DNA from: JAAXKN01 sp050258815
GTDB lineage: Bacteria; Bacteroidota; Ignavibacteria; Ignavibacteriales; SURF-24
NCBI GenBank assembly: GCA_050258815.1
Contig: JBLMZM010000242.1
Coordinates: forward strand, 1 to 64,000
DNA length: 64,000 bases
Direction: 5' to 3'
Part shown: piece by piece, positions 26,645-36,331 of the stretch
How positions within the stretch are numbered: position 1 is the first letter of the stretch
How the letters are laid out: every line of letters starts with the position of its first letter
The notes under the pieces: generated by a model
Database searches by the model: none
Told to the model about the DNA's origin: nothing
Seen by the model: the letters and a program-made list of their open reading frames with translations, nothing else
Position numbers and translations under genes: made by a program

Positions 26645-26992
26645 ATGAACTTTGAAGTAAAAAGAATTGGGGATATCTCAATATTCAAATTAAATGAAAA
26701 GCGACTGAATTCTTCTCTTTCCGGTATGGTAAAGGGAGAGTTTACAATTCTACTTCATGCAGAAGATACAAACAAATTGATTGTGGATTTATCTGAGGTA
26801 GAAACGTGTGACAGTTCCGGTCTGAGTGCCCTGCTATTAGCATACAGGATCCTGAGCGGAAATCAGGGTCATATCAGAATTGCTTCTCCTTCCAAAAATG
26901 TTATGACATTGATTCATATTTCACAGCTTGACAGGGTTTTGCCTGTATCCAACACAGTTAATGAAGCTATCAGCGAACTAGAAAAAAAATAA
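26645..26992 (+). CDS. STAS-domain anti-sigma factor antagonist
   Basis: 115 residues, a single STAS domain. The phosphorylation loop VETCDSSGLSALLLAYRIL contains the Ser pair normally phosphorylated by an anti-sigma kinase. No cognate kinase or PP2C phosphatase lies in the window, although the RsbRD-like sensor kinase at 16.9 kb belongs to the same signalling world. Partner unknown. Confidence 0.85.
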   Translation: MNFEVKRIGDISIFKLNEKRLNSSLSGMVKGEFTILLHAEDTNKLIVDLSEVETCDSSGLSALLLAYRILSGNQGHIRIASPSKNVMTLIHISQLDRVLPVSNTVNEAISELEKK

Positions 26993-27001
26993 GGGTAAAT
27001 C

Positions 27002-28519
27002 GTGGACAGAACTATTGATTATGTAATTATTGTAGCCTATCTGATAGGCATCGCAATTTTCGGTATTGTTTCTGGTGGAAAGCAGAAATCTGCAAAGGAT
27101 TATTTTTTAGGAGCCAAGGCAGTTCCCTGGTGGGCTGTATGTTTTTCTATTGTGGCTTCAGAAACGAGTACGTTGACTTTTATTTCCATTCCGGGTCTGG
27201 CTTATCTTACAAATCTTAACTTCTTACAGGTAACCGTAGGATACCTGATTGGAAGAATTATTGTAGCATTTTACTTCCTGCCCCAGTACTACAAGGGGGA
27301 ATTAAGCACTGCATATGCATTTCTTGAAAACCGTTTTGGAGTTAAGACCCGTTCTTTTGCTTCTCTGGTTTTCCTGTTTACAAGGACAGCTGCTGACGGT
27401 GTAAGACTCTTTGCCGCTGCAATTCCATTGAAACTGATGCTGAATATCAACTATCCTACTGCAATTGCAATTATTGCTTTTGTGACGCTGGTTTATACGT
27501 ATACCGGAGGTGTTAAGGGCGTCATCTGGGTAGAAGTAATACAGATGTTTATTTATCTTGGTGGTGCGGCAGTAGCTGCGGTGTACCTGCTAAATCTTCT
27601 TCCCAATGGATGGGCTTCGGTTGTTGCAGCCGCAGGTCCCGGGAATAAAATGAATATTCTTAATTTTGGTTTTGATAAAGGACTCTCAGGCTTTTTCGAC
27701 AGTCCATATACCTTGATTGGGGGACTGATTGGCGGGGCCTTCCTTTCGATGGCCTCACACGGTACCGATCAGATTATCGTTCAGAGACTTCTTACGGCAA
27801 AGAATTTAAGCGGGGGCAGAAAGGCTATTATTGGCAGCGGTATAATAGTAATCTTCCAGTTTGCGTTGTTCCTCGTTGTTGGTCTCTGTCTTTATGCATT
27901 TTACGGTCCAATGAACGTAAAATCCGATGAAATATTCCCTAAGTTCATTCTGGAGAAATTACCCGTTGGTGTTTCCGGAATCATTATTGCCGGTTTATTC
28001 TCGGCTGCTATGTCGACCCTTGCCGGATCGATAAGCGCTTTATCATCCTCAACAATGTTGGATTTATTCAAGAATTATTTTCAGAGACGCAAGTTCAGTG
28101 ACAGGAAGGAATTAAAAATTTCCAGAATGGTTACGATAATATGGACTTGTGTACTCATTGTTTCGGCAATATTTTTCATGAATTCATCGCGTGCAGTTGT
28201 AGAGCTTGCTCTTAGCATTGCATCCTTTACCTATGGCGGGTTGTTAGGAACATTCCTTCTCGGGTTGTTTGTTAAAAAGGCCACGCAGGAAGATGCACTC
28301 GCAGGATTTACCTCCGGAATATTCGTAATGATTACTGTTATTTCACTAAAGCTTGTGGCATGGACCTGGTTTACACTGATAGGAGTTATTACTACAATTC
28401 TGATAGGTTCACTGCTTAGCAAACTTACAGTCAGGGATACGGTTATTGAACAGAAAAGCGGCACTGGTGTGAAATCTGGCAATTCAGGAAAACAGAAAAT
28501 AGCAGAAGTTAATAAATAA
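27002..28519 (+). CDS. Sodium:solute symporter
   Basis: 505-residue SSS-family (SLC5-like) transporter with about 13 hydrophobic segments. Begins DYVIIVAYLIGIAIFGIVSG. Shows the family stretch AKDYFLGAKAVPWWAVCFSIVASETSTLTF and, later, GLFSAAMSTLAGSISALSSSTMLDLF carrying Na+-site serines. The C-terminal tail is polar. GTG start ten nt after the STAS stop. The substrate (sugar, amino acid or other) cannot be told. Confidence 0.9.
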   Translation: MDRTIDYVIIVAYLIGIAIFGIVSGGKQKSAKDYFLGAKAVPWWAVCFSIVASETSTLTFISIPGLAYLTNLNFLQVTVGYLIGRIIVAFYFLPQYYKGELSTAYAFLENRFGVKTRSFASLVFLFTRTAADGVRLFAAAIPLKLMLNINYPTAIAIIAFVTLVYTYTGGVKGVIWVEVIQMFIYLGGAAVAAVYLLNLLPNGWASVVAAAGPGNKMNILNFGFDKGLSGFFDSPYTLIGGLIGGAFLSMASHGTDQIIVQRLLTAKNLSGGRKAIIGSGIIVIFQFALFLVVGLCLYAFYGPMNVKSDEIFPKFILEKLPVGVSGIIIAGLFSAAMSTLAGSISALSSSTMLDLFKNYFQRRKFSDRKELKISRMVTIIWTCVLIVSAIFFMNSSRAVVELALSIASFTYGGLLGTFLLGLFVKKATQEDALAGFTSGIFVMITVISLKLVAWTWFTLIGVITTILIGSLLSKLTVRDTVIEQKSGTGVKSGNSGKQKIAEVNK

Positions 28520-28545
28520 ATAGCAGGCAGGTATAAATCTCAATT

Positions 28546-29394
28546 ATGGTCAGTAAAGATAATCTAAATAAAGTAAAGTTGATTGTATGCGATCTGGATG
28601 GGACTCTGTTAAATGATAAAGGTATGGTTGGTGAGGAAACTACCAGGCTCGTTAAGGAATTGAGGGAATTAGGAGTCCGTTTTTCCTTTGCTTCGGGGAG
28701 ATTGCATTGTACCATTGTGGACTTTGCGGCTCACCTGGGATTAATGACTCCTTTGATCTCACTGGACGGGGCTTTGATTCAGAGCCACTCTAAAGAAGAA
28801 ACAGTTTTTGAATCCTTTGTCCCTGAAAGGTACGTAAAAAAAGCCATCCAGCTGGCAGATAAATTTTTACTGAAAGTTGCTCTTTGTCACGATGAAGCGA
28901 TTTACTATACGGAATTCAATTCTGCAGTTCCCAGGATACTCGATAAATTCGGTGCAGAATTCAGGGAGGTCTCTTCATACGACGGATTGACCAGGAGGGT
29001 TCTGGAGGTAGTCATTGCAGGGGAACAAAATGATGCTGTTAAGTATGTAAAGCAGAAGATGAGTTTCCCATATAGTTTCGGGATAAACGCCACATATTTT
29101 AAGTCCCATTTTCATAAGGGTATTTATTATTCGGAAATAAGAAAGTCCGGTGTATCGAAGGGCGCAAGTCTCGAGAGACTGGTCAAGCACCTTAAATTTA
29201 AGATTGGTGAGACTGCAATAATTGGCGACTGGTATAATGACAGGAGTTTATTCGAGACAGGTGCAATTAAGATAGCGATGGCAAATGCGGTACCTGAGAT
29301 AAAGAGGATGGCTCATTATATTACTGAGAGAAGCAACAATGAAGATGGTGTTGCTGAATTCCTGGAGATGGTCTTAAGGTCAAAGAAAGGATAG
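28546..29394 (+). CDS. Cof-type HAD phosphatase
   Basis: 282 residues. HAD motif I VCDLDGTLLND with the nucleophile Asp, motif II around FSFASGR, the C2b cap typical of the Cof group in the middle, conserved Lys in SGVSKGASLERL, and motif IV IGDWYNDRSLFETG. Cof proteins hydrolyse sugar phosphates or nucleotide cofactors; the substrate is unassigned. Two nt before the next gene. Confidence 0.88.
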   Translation: MVSKDNLNKVKLIVCDLDGTLLNDKGMVGEETTRLVKELRELGVRFSFASGRLHCTIVDFAAHLGLMTPLISLDGALIQSHSKEETVFESFVPERYVKKAIQLADKFLLKVALCHDEAIYYTEFNSAVPRILDKFGAEFREVSSYDGLTRRVLEVVIAGEQNDAVKYVKQKMSFPYSFGINATYFKSHFHKGIYYSEIRKSGVSKGASLERLVKHLKFKIGETAIIGDWYNDRSLFETGAIKIAMANAVPEIKRMAHYITERSNNEDGVAEFLEMVLRSKKG

Positions 29395-29396
29395 TA

Positions 29397-31592
29397 ATGG
29401 CATTTGCTAATAAATCTGTGTTAAAGAAGAGCCTCAGAGTAAAATTATTAATCTTATTTGTGACGGTTGTTCTGATTGTGATGATGTTTCCCGGAGGCGA
29501 GTCAATCGAATCCGAGGTGACCGTCGGATCGATATGGATACAGGATGATTTAATAGCAACCAACAGTTTCCCCATCTATAAAAATCCGGAAATCTACAAG
29601 CGTGAGAAGCGAAGGGCAACTGAAAATGTTCTGCCGGTCTTTCAGAAGAATGAAAATATAGTTGCCCAGAGTCTGGACAGTCTTAAAAAGTATAATCAGT
29701 TTCTCATTGAACAGATCGATAGGGAACTTGAAGGAAATGAATCCAATACTACTGACAATATTTTCCTGAGCCCATCCTCGTTTAAGGCCCTAAAGAATGT
29801 AAGGAAATCAGAAAGCACCTTCGTTGCCCCCAATAATCAAAATCTTCAAAATCTGCTTACCCGTGCTGAAGAAATCATAAGGAAGACTTATAAAGTTGAT
29901 ATTTTCAATCTTCTTTATAATGAGATTAAAAAGGACAGCATAGCTGTCCGCACAGGACGAATAGACAACATTGAACCCAAGAGGAAATTTCAGGATCTGA
30001 AGGTAGCCCAGAGTTTTATTGCCGATGAAGCCGGTCATATCAGTGATGATCCCTTGCTGAATAATGCGGTAATAGAGTACATTAATCATTTTATTAAACC
30101 CAATCTGCTTTACCGTGAAGATCTTACTGAGCAGGAGATGAAACTTGCCGAAAACAAGGTTTCACCCAACATAGGTATTGTAAATGAAAACGAAAGAATA
30201 ATTGCCAAGCATGAAAGAATAAGTGAAGAAGCCAAGCTAAAGATCGATTCATACAGGAAAGCAAAAGCAGAGAAGATGGGATTTATAAACAGCTACACGC
30301 AGCTGCTGGGGAAATTCCTGCATATACTTCTTATACTTACACTATTTGTAATATATCTTTTCCTGTTCAGGAAAAAGATATATGGTGATAACGTCAAGAT
30401 CTTGTTAATCTCAATAATAGTCTTATTTATAAGCTTTATTGCATTTTTAGTGCATCAGATAAATGCCAATTCTCCCACCTATTTATTAATCATTGTGCCC
30501 GCGGCTTCAATGCTTTTGACCATAATATTTGATTCACGGGTTGGCTTTTACGGTACGGTAATTATATCGCTGATTGTAGGCGGTCTGAGGGGCAATGACT
30601 ACTCGTTTGTAGCGATGAATATTTTTGCCGGGGCATTGGCCTCATATACCGTGCGTGATATTAAGAACCGTGCGCAGGTGTTCCGTTCTTTCCTTTATAT
30701 TCTTATTGGATATGCAGTAAGCCTTTTTGCCTTCGGTTTTGAGCGTTTTGAAACCGTGAACAATTTATTGATTGAATTTGCCTTTGCTGTCTCAAACGCT
30801 CTTATAAGTCCTGTCTTCACCTTTGGAATGATAATTTTCTTCGAGCGGTTTTTTAAGATTACTACAGATCTTACGCTGCTGGAACTTACGGATTTTAACA
30901 GACCATTATTGAAGGAACTAGCCCGCAATGCACCCGGAACATTCACACATTCGATGACCGTAGGCTCTCTGGTTGAAAACGCTGCAGAACTGATTCATGC
31001 CAATCCATTGCTGGCAAGGGTAGGTGCGTATTACCATGACATTGGAAAGACCCTCAGTCCTTTTAATTTTGTAGAGAACCAGTTGACTGACGAAAACCGC
31101 CATGAGAATCTTACCCCGAAGCAGAGTGCCGCACTGATAATTGAGCACGTAAAGAATGGAATTGAGCTCTCACACCAGTACAATCTGCCGCAGGAGATAA
31201 TAGATTTTATTCCGATGCATCATGGAACGCTTGTTGTCAGTTTTTTCTATGAAAAAGCCAAGGCTTTATACGGAGAGGAAAACGTGGATATAAATGCTTT
31301 CAGATATAAAGGTCCAAAGCCTAACTCAAAGGAAACTGCACTTGTGATGCTGGCAGACGCGTGTGAATCCACCGTAAGATCGATACAGAATCCTGATCCC
31401 TCAAAGGTGGAGAATGTCATTAATGGCCTGATAAAGAACAGGCTGGAGGATGGGCAACTGGATGAATCTCCCATTACGCTGTCTGATCTTAAAAAGATCA
31501 AGGAATCATTTTTATATATATTACTTGGACAGCATCATAAGAGAATTCGTTATCCAAAACAGGACGAAATGGAAAATCTGAAGGGAGCGTGA
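29397..31592 (+). CDS. 7TM-HD family phosphohydrolase (PgpH-like)
   Basis: 731 residues. N-terminal membrane anchor (about 15-30), extracytoplasmic 7TMR-HDED domain (about 40-290), a block of about seven transmembrane segments (about 305-490), then a cytoplasmic HD domain. HD motifs: NAPGTFTHSMTVGSL, GAYYHDIGKT, MHHGTLVVSFF and LADACES. Proteins of this architecture (Listeria PgpH) degrade cyclic di-AMP, so a c-di-AMP phosphodiesterase role is likely by family. No diadenylate cyclase is seen in the window. Confidence 0.9.
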   Translation: MAFANKSVLKKSLRVKLLILFVTVVLIVMMFPGGESIESEVTVGSIWIQDDLIATNSFPIYKNPEIYKREKRRATENVLPVFQKNENIVAQSLDSLKKYNQFLIEQIDRELEGNESNTTDNIFLSPSSFKALKNVRKSESTFVAPNNQNLQNLLTRAEEIIRKTYKVDIFNLLYNEIKKDSIAVRTGRIDNIEPKRKFQDLKVAQSFIADEAGHISDDPLLNNAVIEYINHFIKPNLLYREDLTEQEMKLAENKVSPNIGIVNENERIIAKHERISEEAKLKIDSYRKAKAEKMGFINSYTQLLGKFLHILLILTLFVIYLFLFRKKIYGDNVKILLISIIVLFISFIAFLVHQINANSPTYLLIIVPAASMLLTIIFDSRVGFYGTVIISLIVGGLRGNDYSFVAMNIFAGALASYTVRDIKNRAQVFRSFLYILIGYAVSLFAFGFERFETVNNLLIEFAFAVSNALISPVFTFGMIIFFERFFKITTDLTLLELTDFNRPLLKELARNAPGTFTHSMTVGSLVENAAELIHANPLLARVGAYYHDIGKTLSPFNFVENQLTDENRHENLTPKQSAALIIEHVKNGIELSHQYNLPQEIIDFIPMHHGTLVVSFFYEKAKALYGEENVDINAFRYKGPKPNSKETALVMLADACESTVRSIQNPDPSKVENVINGLIKNRLEDGQLDESPITLSDLKKIKESFLYILLGQHHKRIRYPKQDEMENLKGA

Positions 31593-31644
31593 GACATTAT
31601 GGAGAAAATATTTTAACCAGCAGCTTAAGCGTGGTTTATACGGA

Positions 31645-32538
31645 ATGAATACACTTTTAGACGAATACCTTACAATCTTAAAACTGGAGAAAAATCTTTC
31701 TGAGAATACGATAGTTTCATACAGGAATGATCTGGCCAACCTGATTAATTTTGCCAAGGACAGGGATATTACAGATGAGAACGAGATTGACTATAAAGTG
31801 ATCCTGGAGTTTTATAAGATGCTCAGCGACATGGGCATTTCAAGTGCAACTTCTGCAAGATATCTTTCTTCCCATAAGGGATTCTTCGAGTATCTGCTTT
31901 CAAATAATTATATCAAACGAAATCCTGTCGATAAACTTACGGTGCCCAGGCGTTCGCGCAAACTTCCGCAGGTATTATCATTTAACGAGGTTGAAAGAAT
32001 ACTCCAGGCACCTGACACCGACACTCTGCTTGGTCTGAGGGATAAGGCATTGCTGGAAACGATGTATGCCTCCGGGCTCAGGGTATCTGAAGCAATTGGC
32101 CTTAATCAGAATGACATGTTCCTGAATGAGGAACTTATCCGGGTCTTCGGAAAAGGATCAAAGGAAAGGCTGGTGCCCATTGGCCAAAGTGCAATTGAAG
32201 CAATTGGAAGTTATCTGCTGCACAGCAGGCCAATGCTCGAAAAAAAAGGAAAGAGTTTCAGTACGGTATTTCTTAACAGCCGGGGCACACGGCTTTCGCG
32301 CATGGGTGTTTGGAAAATTGTTGACAGGTATGCCCGGGAGGCTGAAGTACTTAAAGAGGTGCATCCTCATACATTCAGGCATTCATTTGCTACGCATCTT
32401 TTAGAAGGCGGTGCCGATCTGCGTGCCGTGCAGGAAATGCTGGGGCATGCTGATATATCAACGACGCAGATATACACGCATATTGACAGGGAATATATTA
32501 AACAGGTTCACAGAGATTGTCATCCAAGGGGGAAATAG
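31645..32538 (+). CDS. xerD: Site-specific tyrosine recombinase XerC/XerD
   Basis: 297 residues, standard length. N-terminal SAM-like core-binding domain (about 1-90) and catalytic domain with Arg in YASGLRVSEAIGL, Lys in GKGSKERLVPI, HxxR in HTFRHSFATHLLEGG, second His in LGHADISTTQIYTH and the catalytic Tyr in that motif. Embedded among housekeeping genes, so the chromosome-dimer recombinase is more likely than a mobile-element integrase. Confidence 0.9.
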   Translation: MNTLLDEYLTILKLEKNLSENTIVSYRNDLANLINFAKDRDITDENEIDYKVILEFYKMLSDMGISSATSARYLSSHKGFFEYLLSNNYIKRNPVDKLTVPRRSRKLPQVLSFNEVERILQAPDTDTLLGLRDKALLETMYASGLRVSEAIGLNQNDMFLNEELIRVFGKGSKERLVPIGQSAIEAIGSYLLHSRPMLEKKGKSFSTVFLNSRGTRLSRMGVWKIVDRYAREAEVLKEVHPHTFRHSFATHLLEGGADLRAVQEMLGHADISTTQIYTHIDREYIKQVHRDCHPRGK

Positions 32539-33201
32539 TTGCCTGAAATAGCAATAAACGAAAAACTAATATCTTTTTTACTGTTCCTGCCGGTGTTTTT
32601 TATCTCACTGGCTTTTCATGAATATTCACACGCCTTTGTGGCCTGGAAATACGGGGATAATACCGCCAAAAATCAGGGCAGGCTGACCTTAAATCCGATA
32701 AAGCATATCGATCTGATCGGCAGTGTTTTAATGCCGCTGGTTTCCTTCGCCTCTGGCTTTTTCATAATCGGATGGGCGAAGCCGGTTCCTGTAAACAGAA
32801 AAAATTTCAAAAATATGCTTAGGGATGATGCTGTTGTTTCCTTTGCCGGTCCGGTGGCAAATTTCATCCTGGCTGTGGTATTATTTGCAGGTTTTGCGGC
32901 GCTGGATTCAAATGCTTCCGGAATGGGCATGACCCAGCAGAGAATAATCAGCTTGCTGCAGATGGGCAGTTATTTCAATATCTTTTTGTTCGCTTTCAAT
33001 CTTTTACCCATCCCTCCGCTTGATGGCTCGCATATACTTTTCGATCTGTTCCCCAACAGGATTACTTCGCAAATTGTAAATTCAGGTCTTTATGGATTTG
33101 TTATTCTGATGCTGTTTATATACAGTCCTCTGTGGGGATATTTTATTAAATTTGTTAACTTTGTTTATGAAATATTTCTATATGTGAGTGGGAAATACTA
33201 G
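32539..33201 (+). CDS. Site-2 protease family (M50) membrane metalloprotease
   Basis: 220 residues with about five transmembrane segments. Zinc motif HEYSH in SLAFHEYSHAFVAWKYGD (about residue 28-32), third ligand in NLLPIPPLDGSHILFDLFP. No PDZ domain, so it belongs to the compact rhomboid-neighbour-type M50 group. TTG start right at the xerD stop (32538/32539). Confidence 0.9.
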   Translation: MPEIAINEKLISFLLFLPVFFISLAFHEYSHAFVAWKYGDNTAKNQGRLTLNPIKHIDLIGSVLMPLVSFASGFFIIGWAKPVPVNRKNFKNMLRDDAVVSFAGPVANFILAVVLFAGFAALDSNASGMGMTQQRIISLLQMGSYFNIFLFAFNLLPIPPLDGSHILFDLFPNRITSQIVNSGLYGFVILMLFIYSPLWGYFIKFVNFVYEIFLYVSGKY

Positions 33202-33206
33202 ACTGT

Positions 33207-34463
33207 ATGCACAGGTTAATAATTTTATTATTCTTTTCGATTCTAATGCTTTCCTGCAGCAGGGAAGAACATTTAGGAACTAAAAGTAAAGATGCTTACT
33301 ATATTCAACTGGATAGCTTCGGCACAAAGGATAGTGCAGAGAGTTTTATTAGCGGACTCAAAAACAGAACTTCCTACCATGTTTTTTCTTCCCAGGTCAC
33401 AAAACCCGGTGGCAAGCAATATTTTATTGCAAGTATTGGCTACTTTACATCTTCGTATGAGGCTGGATGGGCGGCTTATTCCCTGAAAAAGTCAAAAATA
33501 ATAAATAAGTACGATATCACTCATAATCTGGAAACAGTAAGGGATGAGTTTGCCGACGTAGTTATGGTAGGAAACTTCAGGGGTGTTCCCTCACTGTTTA
33601 AGTATAACCTGACAGACCATTCCAAAGAAAAGATATGGTATAAGGCTAATGAAAAGGTTGTGGATTTCTGTTACTCAGGTGATATGAAGAATGCTTTATT
33701 TATAACGTCATCAGGGTATGGAAGAAAAAGCATATTTCCATATGTAAACAATGTGAAACTCTATAAGCTTGATCTTAGCAGTCTGAAGGCCGAGAAAATA
33801 AAAGATATTGGAAGCGGCATTCAGCTGTTCACGAGCGGTGAAATGGGAGCCGTATTAAGGATAGTATTAAATTCATTTGACAGGAACAAGACGACCTATA
33901 TTGTCCAAAATACAAGTACATTCAGCTACACCGGCGGACTTATTAAAAGCGAGCGCAAGATATTTGATCTCGTTAAAGAAAACTACCCGGGTCCAATGGA
34001 GCTGATATTCGATAACACTTCACCCGACAGAAAGAAACAATTTACCATAGCAGAGGAGGGAAAAGAAGTAACCCTTTTGCTGAAGAATGCAGGTATGAGT
34101 AAAAAGATAATTACACAGAGCCAGAAAATTAGCCAGGTGAACTGGTCTATGGACAGCAGGTACCTGATATTTTCAACAGTGGACATATCTCCTCTTAACA
34201 GAACGCTGACGGGTCGATCTCCCGAAACCTCCAGTTTGTATATCTATTCAGTTAATGAAGGTAAAATTAAAAACAAATGGGATGGCAGCGGATATAAGAA
34301 CTTTATTTTAAGGGGAGATTTGTTATTTTTTGATAGCGGATTTGAAAACAGTTCACAAATAATAGTTTATAATTATAAAGAAAATAATTCAATTGATACC
34401 ATAACCCTTAAAGGCGGCTGTGGTATCCGAAACATTCCATATATCCCGGATTTTGGAGTATAG
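33207..34463 (+). CDS. Lipoprotein with SPOR-like domain and propeller-like repeats
   Basis: 418 residues. Lipobox LMLSC at about residue 13-17 after a hydrophobic signal. Residues 30-110 (YYIQLDSFGTKDSAESFISGL...YFIASIGYFTSSYEAGWAAYSLKK) look like a SPOR peptidoglycan-binding domain. The rest (about 115-400) consists of short beta-rich blades (for example DSRYLIFSTVDISPLN) as in WD40/TolB-like folds. It is the first gene of a surface-glycan block; its stop overlaps the GTG of the next gene by one base. Family not named. Confidence 0.7.
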   Translation: MHRLIILLFFSILMLSCSREEHLGTKSKDAYYIQLDSFGTKDSAESFISGLKNRTSYHVFSSQVTKPGGKQYFIASIGYFTSSYEAGWAAYSLKKSKIINKYDITHNLETVRDEFADVVMVGNFRGVPSLFKYNLTDHSKEKIWYKANEKVVDFCYSGDMKNALFITSSGYGRKSIFPYVNNVKLYKLDLSSLKAEKIKDIGSGIQLFTSGEMGAVLRIVLNSFDRNKTTYIVQNTSTFSYTGGLIKSERKIFDLVKENYPGPMELIFDNTSPDRKKQFTIAEEGKEVTLLLKNAGMSKKIITQSQKISQVNWSMDSRYLIFSTVDISPLNRTLTGRSPETSSLYIYSVNEGKIKNKWDGSGYKNFILRGDLLFFDSGFENSSQIIVYNYKENNSIDTITLKGGCGIRNIPYIPDFGV

Positions 34464-36331
34464 TGAAAACATATTTAAGAATAATAGTATATATAAAGCC
34501 CTACTGGAAACATCTGACCGCCTCAATCTTCTGTACAATACTATTCGCCCTGTTAAACGGTGGATCGATATATCTGACGATACCCTTGTTGGATACCTTA
34601 TTCCAGGAACAGAAGGCAGTCAGGACAGAGACTCCGGCATTATCGCTCGACAAGAGTACATCAATGCTGCCAGGCTGGGTAGCTGAAATAAAACAGTCGG
34701 TTTCTGATGCCTTCAACGGTTTCATTTTCTCGGGCAGCAAAAATCAGGCACTCACAAGAATCTGCATTCTAATCATGGTGGCATTTCTTGCTAAGAATAT
34801 TTTCGGTTATATGCAGGCTTACTATCTGGCAACAGTGGAGCAGGGTTTAATAAAAGACATGCGCGACAGTGTATATAAGCATCTGCATAAGCTGCCCATG
34901 AGCTATTTTAAGAATGAAAAGACGGGGAATCTTATCTCGCGTATAACCAACGACGTGAATGTTGTTCAGGCAAGTGTTTCAGCAGTGTTTCTTAACCTTA
35001 TCAGGGAACCCCTGACGATTGTGGTTTTCCTGGGTATTGCCATCTCCATAAGCTGGAAACTTACCCTGTTCTCGATTGTAATTCTTCCATTCTCCCTCTT
35101 TATTATCAGCTGGATTGGACTGATCCTGCGTAAGCAGAGCATTCTATTGCAGGAAAAAATGTCTGACATTACGACTGTCCTGCACGAAACTATTTCGGGT
35201 GTAAAGATAGTAAAAGCGTTCGGTATGGAAGAGTATGAGAATAAAAAATTCATGAAAGAAACACATGGTTATTTCAGGCTGTTTCTGAGGATTGTAAGGA
35301 TAAGGAATGCATCGAGTCCCATTACGGAATTTCTGAGCGTAGTAGTAGGTGTATTTATTGTTTATTATGGTGGTAAGCTGGTTCTGGAAGACGGTACACT
35401 TAAGGCTAGTGAGTTTCTTGGATTTCTCTTTGCAATTTTCCAGCTAATGCCTCCCATTAAGGAATTAAGCGGTGTGAATAACCGGATTCAGGAATCCAGT
35501 GCGGCCGCAGACAGAATATTTGAAATTCTGGATACCAAGCCTGCAATAAAGAACGTGGAAAAGCCCACAGAACTGAAGGCATTCAAAGATGAGATTACTT
35601 TTGAAAATGTTTCTTTCCATTATGAGGATTCAGAGAACCTGGTGCTGAATAACGTCTGCTTTTCTGTGAAGAAGGGTCAGATCGTTGCTTTAGTCGGCAG
35701 CAGCGGATCGGGTAAAACAACAATGGTAGATCTCTTACCCCGGTTTTATGATCCTACTTCTGGCAGGATATTAATTGACGGGATTGACATAAAAGACTTA
35801 AGGATTGAAGAGCTGCGAAGCCAACTGGGAATTGTAACTCAGGAAACCGTTTTATTCAACGATACAATCAAGAACAATATTGCATACGGCCTTGAAAATT
35901 ATTCCATGGAGAAGCTCATTGAAGCTGCAAAGGCAGCAAACGCACACAATTTTATTATGCAGTTTCCAAAAGGATATGATACTATTGTAGGCGAAAGGGG
36001 TGCAAAGATATCAGGCGGGCAAAGGCAGAGAATTTCAATCGCCCGCGCATTATTTGTTAATCCACCCATCATGATCTTTGATGAAGCAACATCTGCTCTG
36101 GATAATGAATCAGAATTACTGGTTCAGGAGGCTATAGAAAGACTAATGCAGGACAGGACTACCATTGTAATTGCGCACAGGTTAAGCACTATAAGAAATG
36201 CTGATAAAATACTGGTCCTTGAAAGAGGTAAAATTATACAGCAGGGCAGACACGAGGAACTGATGCTAAGTAACGATGGTATTTACAGAAAATTATATGA
36301 ACTTCAATTCAGAGATCAAAATGGAAAATAA
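34463..36331 (+). CDS. MsbA-like ABC exporter
   Basis: 622-residue half-transporter with six transmembrane helices (about 1-340) and an ATPase domain (about 375-615): Walker A VGSSGSGKTTMV, Q-loop, signature ISGGQRQRISIARALF, Walker B IMIFDEATSALD and switch His in IVIAHRLSTI. The group includes lipid A flippases, and the following ligase and glycosyltransferase genes support a lipid-linked glycan or lipid A substrate. GTG start overlapping the lipoprotein stop. Confidence 0.88.
   Translation: MKTYLRIIVYIKPYWKHLTASIFCTILFALLNGGSIYLTIPLLDTLFQEQKAVRTETPALSLDKSTSMLPGWVAEIKQSVSDAFNGFIFSGSKNQALTRICILIMVAFLAKNIFGYMQAYYLATVEQGLIKDMRDSVYKHLHKLPMSYFKNEKTGNLISRITNDVNVVQASVSAVFLNLIREPLTIVVFLGIAISISWKLTLFSIVILPFSLFIISWIGLILRKQSILLQEKMSDITTVLHETISGVKIVKAFGMEEYENKKFMKETHGYFRLFLRIVRIRNASSPITEFLSVVVGVFIVYYGGKLVLEDGTLKASEFLGFLFAIFQLMPPIKELSGVNNRIQESSAAADRIFEILDTKPAIKNVEKPTELKAFKDEITFENVSFHYEDSENLVLNNVCFSVKKGQIVALVGSSGSGKTTMVDLLPRFYDPTSGRILIDGIDIKDLRIEELRSQLGIVTQETVLFNDTIKNNIAYGLENYSMEKLIEAAKAANAHNFIMQFPKGYDTIVGERGAKISGGQRQRISIARALFVNPPIMIFDEATSALDNESELLVQEAIERLMQDRTTIVIAHRLSTIRNADKILVLERGKIIQQGRHEELMLSNDGIYRKLYELQFRDQNGK

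Noticed and set aside
31645..32538. Tyrosine recombinase as the integrase of the tRNA-Asn cassette array
   Set aside because: It is 27 kb away, embedded in a housekeeping operon and has the standard XerC/D length; nothing links it to the array.
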